DNA from: JBHIAG01 sp046758465
GTDB lineage: Bacteria; Acidobacteriota; Terriglobia; Acidiferrales; 2-02-FULL-67-57
Assembly (NCBI GenBank): GCA_046758465.1
Contig: JBHIAG010000099.1
Span: 1-6,769, forward strand
Direction of reading: 5' to 3'
Length of the DNA stretch: 6,769 nt
Part shown: positions 5,864 through 6,769 of the stretch, piece by piece
Position numbering within the stretch: the first letter of the stretch is position 1
Layout of the letters: each line of letters opens with the position of its first letter
The notes under the pieces: generated by a model
Database searches by the model: none
Seen by the model: the letters and a program-made list of their open reading frames with translations, nothing else
Told to the model about the DNA's origin: nothing
Translations under genes and position numbers: made by a program

Positions 5864-5940
5864 CAGATCCCCCCTCTTCCTCCTACGTTGTGGCTGTTCG
5901 TGCTCGCGGTCTGGAGGGCCTGCCAGCGGCAGCCCGGCCC

Positions 5941-5970
5941 CTGACTTCCCGCTCGGGCGCTAACTATACT
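5941..5970 (+). promoter_or_regulatory. Candidate sigma70 promoter for mlaF
   Basis: CTGACT (5941-5946) as -35 and TATACT (5965-5970) as -10 are separated by 18 bases. The -10 matches consensus at five of six positions and the -35 shares the TGAC core. Transcription would start near 5977, giving a leader of roughly 230 bases before the mlaF ATG. Confidence 0.4.
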
Positions 5971-5991
5971 CAAGTGCTCAGGGCTGCGCAA
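5963..5991 (-). promoter_or_regulatory. Candidate sigma70 promoter for DUF47-pit-ribBA
   Basis: On the minus strand TTGCGC (5991-5986) and TATAGT (5968-5963) are separated by 17 bases. The -10 matches at five of six positions, the -35 at three. Its -10 overlaps that of the opposing plus-strand candidate. Transcription would start near 5956, about 93 bases before the DUF47 ATG, with the 5916-5935 hairpin in the leader. Confidence 0.35.
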
Positions 5992-6203
5992 CAACCTCGG
6001 AGGAACATCGGCGCCGGCACTGGCGAGTGTGAAATCAGTTTGTCGTTGCTGAGGCTGCGCCCAGCCCGAGGCGATCGATTGTGGCAAGAATATCAGCGGG
6101 CTTAGGACGGACGCAGTAGTCCTCCGTCAGGTTCACCTACCGGCGGGGGAGTTTGCTTTTGGGGGAGGAATCGGAAACAATACGGTGACACAACCAGGTG
6201 AGA

Positions 6204-6769
6204 ATGAACGGGGAGGCATCGTACTTCCGCTTTGAGCACGTTGACAAAGCCTTCGACGGCGTCCCGGTCCTCATCGACGTCAGCTTCGAGGTGCTTCCGG
6301 GGGAAACAGTGGCCATCCTGGGCCGCAGCGGCGTCGGCAAGAGCGTCACCCTTAAACACATCGTCGGGTTCCTGAAACCCGACCGGGGTCGCGTGTGGGT
6401 CGCGGGTCGGGACATTACCGAGGCCACCGAGGATGAGCTCACCGAAATCCGCAAACGGGTGGCGATGGTGTTTCAATCGGGGGCGTTATTTGATTCGCTC
6501 ACGGTAGCCGAGAACGTCGGTTTTCCGTTGGAAGATCGCGGGGACATGAGCGAGGAGGAGAAAATGCAGCGGGTGTTCGCGCTGCTCGAAGAGGTGGAGT
6601 TGGAAGCGTACGCCGACCGCATGCCAGGCGACCTCTCGACCGGGATGAAGCGGGCGGTGGCCATTGCGCGCGCGCTGGCCGCCGAGCCCGAGGCGGTGCT
6701 CTACGACGAGCCCACCACGATGGTGGACCCGTTGATGGCGCAGACCATCACCGAGTTGATTGCCAAGCT
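6204..6769 (+). CDS. mlaF: MlaF-like ABC transporter ATPase (partial, runs off right end)
   Basis: This is the ATP-binding subunit of an Mla/Mce-type lipid transporter, which moves phospholipids between the inner and outer membranes on the cytoplasmic face of the permease MlaE. I translated 188 codons before the window ends; the C-terminal part, including the H-loop, is missing. Visible motifs: Walker A GRSGVGKS (40-47), Q-loop MVFQSGALFDSLTVAENV (88-105; the FQSGALFDSLTV run is strongly MlaF-like), ABC signature LSTGM (144-148; canonical LSGGM/LSGGQ), Walker B AVLYDE (164-169) with catalytic E169, and D-loop TTMVDP (171-176). ATG 6204 was chosen because AGGTG (6196-6200) is just upstream and family similarity begins within 10 residues; GTG 6198 is also in frame. 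mlaE and mlaD would be expected beyond the edge. Confidence 0.88.
   Translation, partial: MNGEASYFRFEHVDKAFDGVPVLIDVSFEVLPGETVAILGRSGVGKSVTLKHIVGFLKPDRGRVWVAGRDITEATEDELTEIRKRVAMVFQSGALFDSLTVAENVGFPLEDRGDMSEEEKMQRVFALLEEVELEAYADRMPGDLSTGMKRAVAIARALAAEPEAVLYDEPTTMVDPLMAQTITELIAK

Larger units (their letters stand above)
5864..6203. other. Divergent regulatory region between DUF47 gene and mlaF
   Basis: These 340 bases hold no convincing gene. They contain a hairpin at 5916-5935 (GGGC-TGCC/GGCAGCCC with one bulged C and loop AGC), two overlapping sigma70-like promoters at 5941-5991, a hairpin GGCTG/CAGCC at 6053-6066, and two mutually exclusive stems at 6104-6128 (AGGAC/GTCCT and GACGGA/TCCGTC). 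I found no recognisable Pho box. Confidence 0.55.

Noticed and set aside
6102..6476. Minus-strand open frames opposite mlaF
   Set aside because: They are antisense to the open plus-strand frame encoding Walker A and the Q-loop of the ATPase.

Overview
This is a GC-rich bacterial window with ordinary chromosomal content. The MlaF-type ATPase at the right end points to a Gram-negative (diderm) cell. The gene mix (GT2 glycosyltransferase, DUF2520 protein, short ComEA-like protein, DUF47-Pit pair, RibBA with an aberrant cyclohydrolase domain) would fit Acidobacteriota or a relative. That placement is inferred from memory of families and is not proven by any marker in the window.

Layout. Positions 1-479 hold no gene I can support, but contain hairpins, homopurine/homopyrimidine tracts and short repeats. 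A membrane-anchored family 2 glycosyltransferase (480-1634, minus) is divergent, across only 38 bases, from a two-gene plus-strand unit: a Rossmann/DUF2520 protein (1673-2548) and a small exported helix-hairpin-helix protein (2545-2892), joined by an ATGA overlap. A short GC-rich hairpin region (2893-2984) separates this unit from a convergent minus-strand operon. In transcription order that operon is a DUF47/PhoU-like protein (5863-5237), a PiT phosphate transporter (5151-4165) and RibBA (4154-2985). A 340-base divergent region (5864-6203) carries candidate back-to-back promoters, followed by a plus-strand MlaF-like ABC ATPase that runs off the right edge. No tRNA, rRNA, CRISPR array, insertion sequence or integrase is visible.

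How the genes work together. DUF47 proteins commonly accompany Pit transporters, so the first two genes of the minus operon are a low-affinity phosphate uptake module. RibBA follows closely: its Shine-Dalgarno sequence overlaps the stop codon of pit, so its translation is probably coupled to the transporter. The RibBA protein is the most notable object. Its DHBP synthase half has Gln where the family usually has the metal-binding His (GHTEA to GQTEA). Its cyclohydrolase half keeps the three zinc cysteines but lacks the catalytic Arg and Tyr region, resembling the RibBX variants. I see no clearly new multi-gene system. The points most worth a second look are the RibBA substitutions, the pit-ribBA coupling, the overlapping divergent promoters and the structured non-coding left end.
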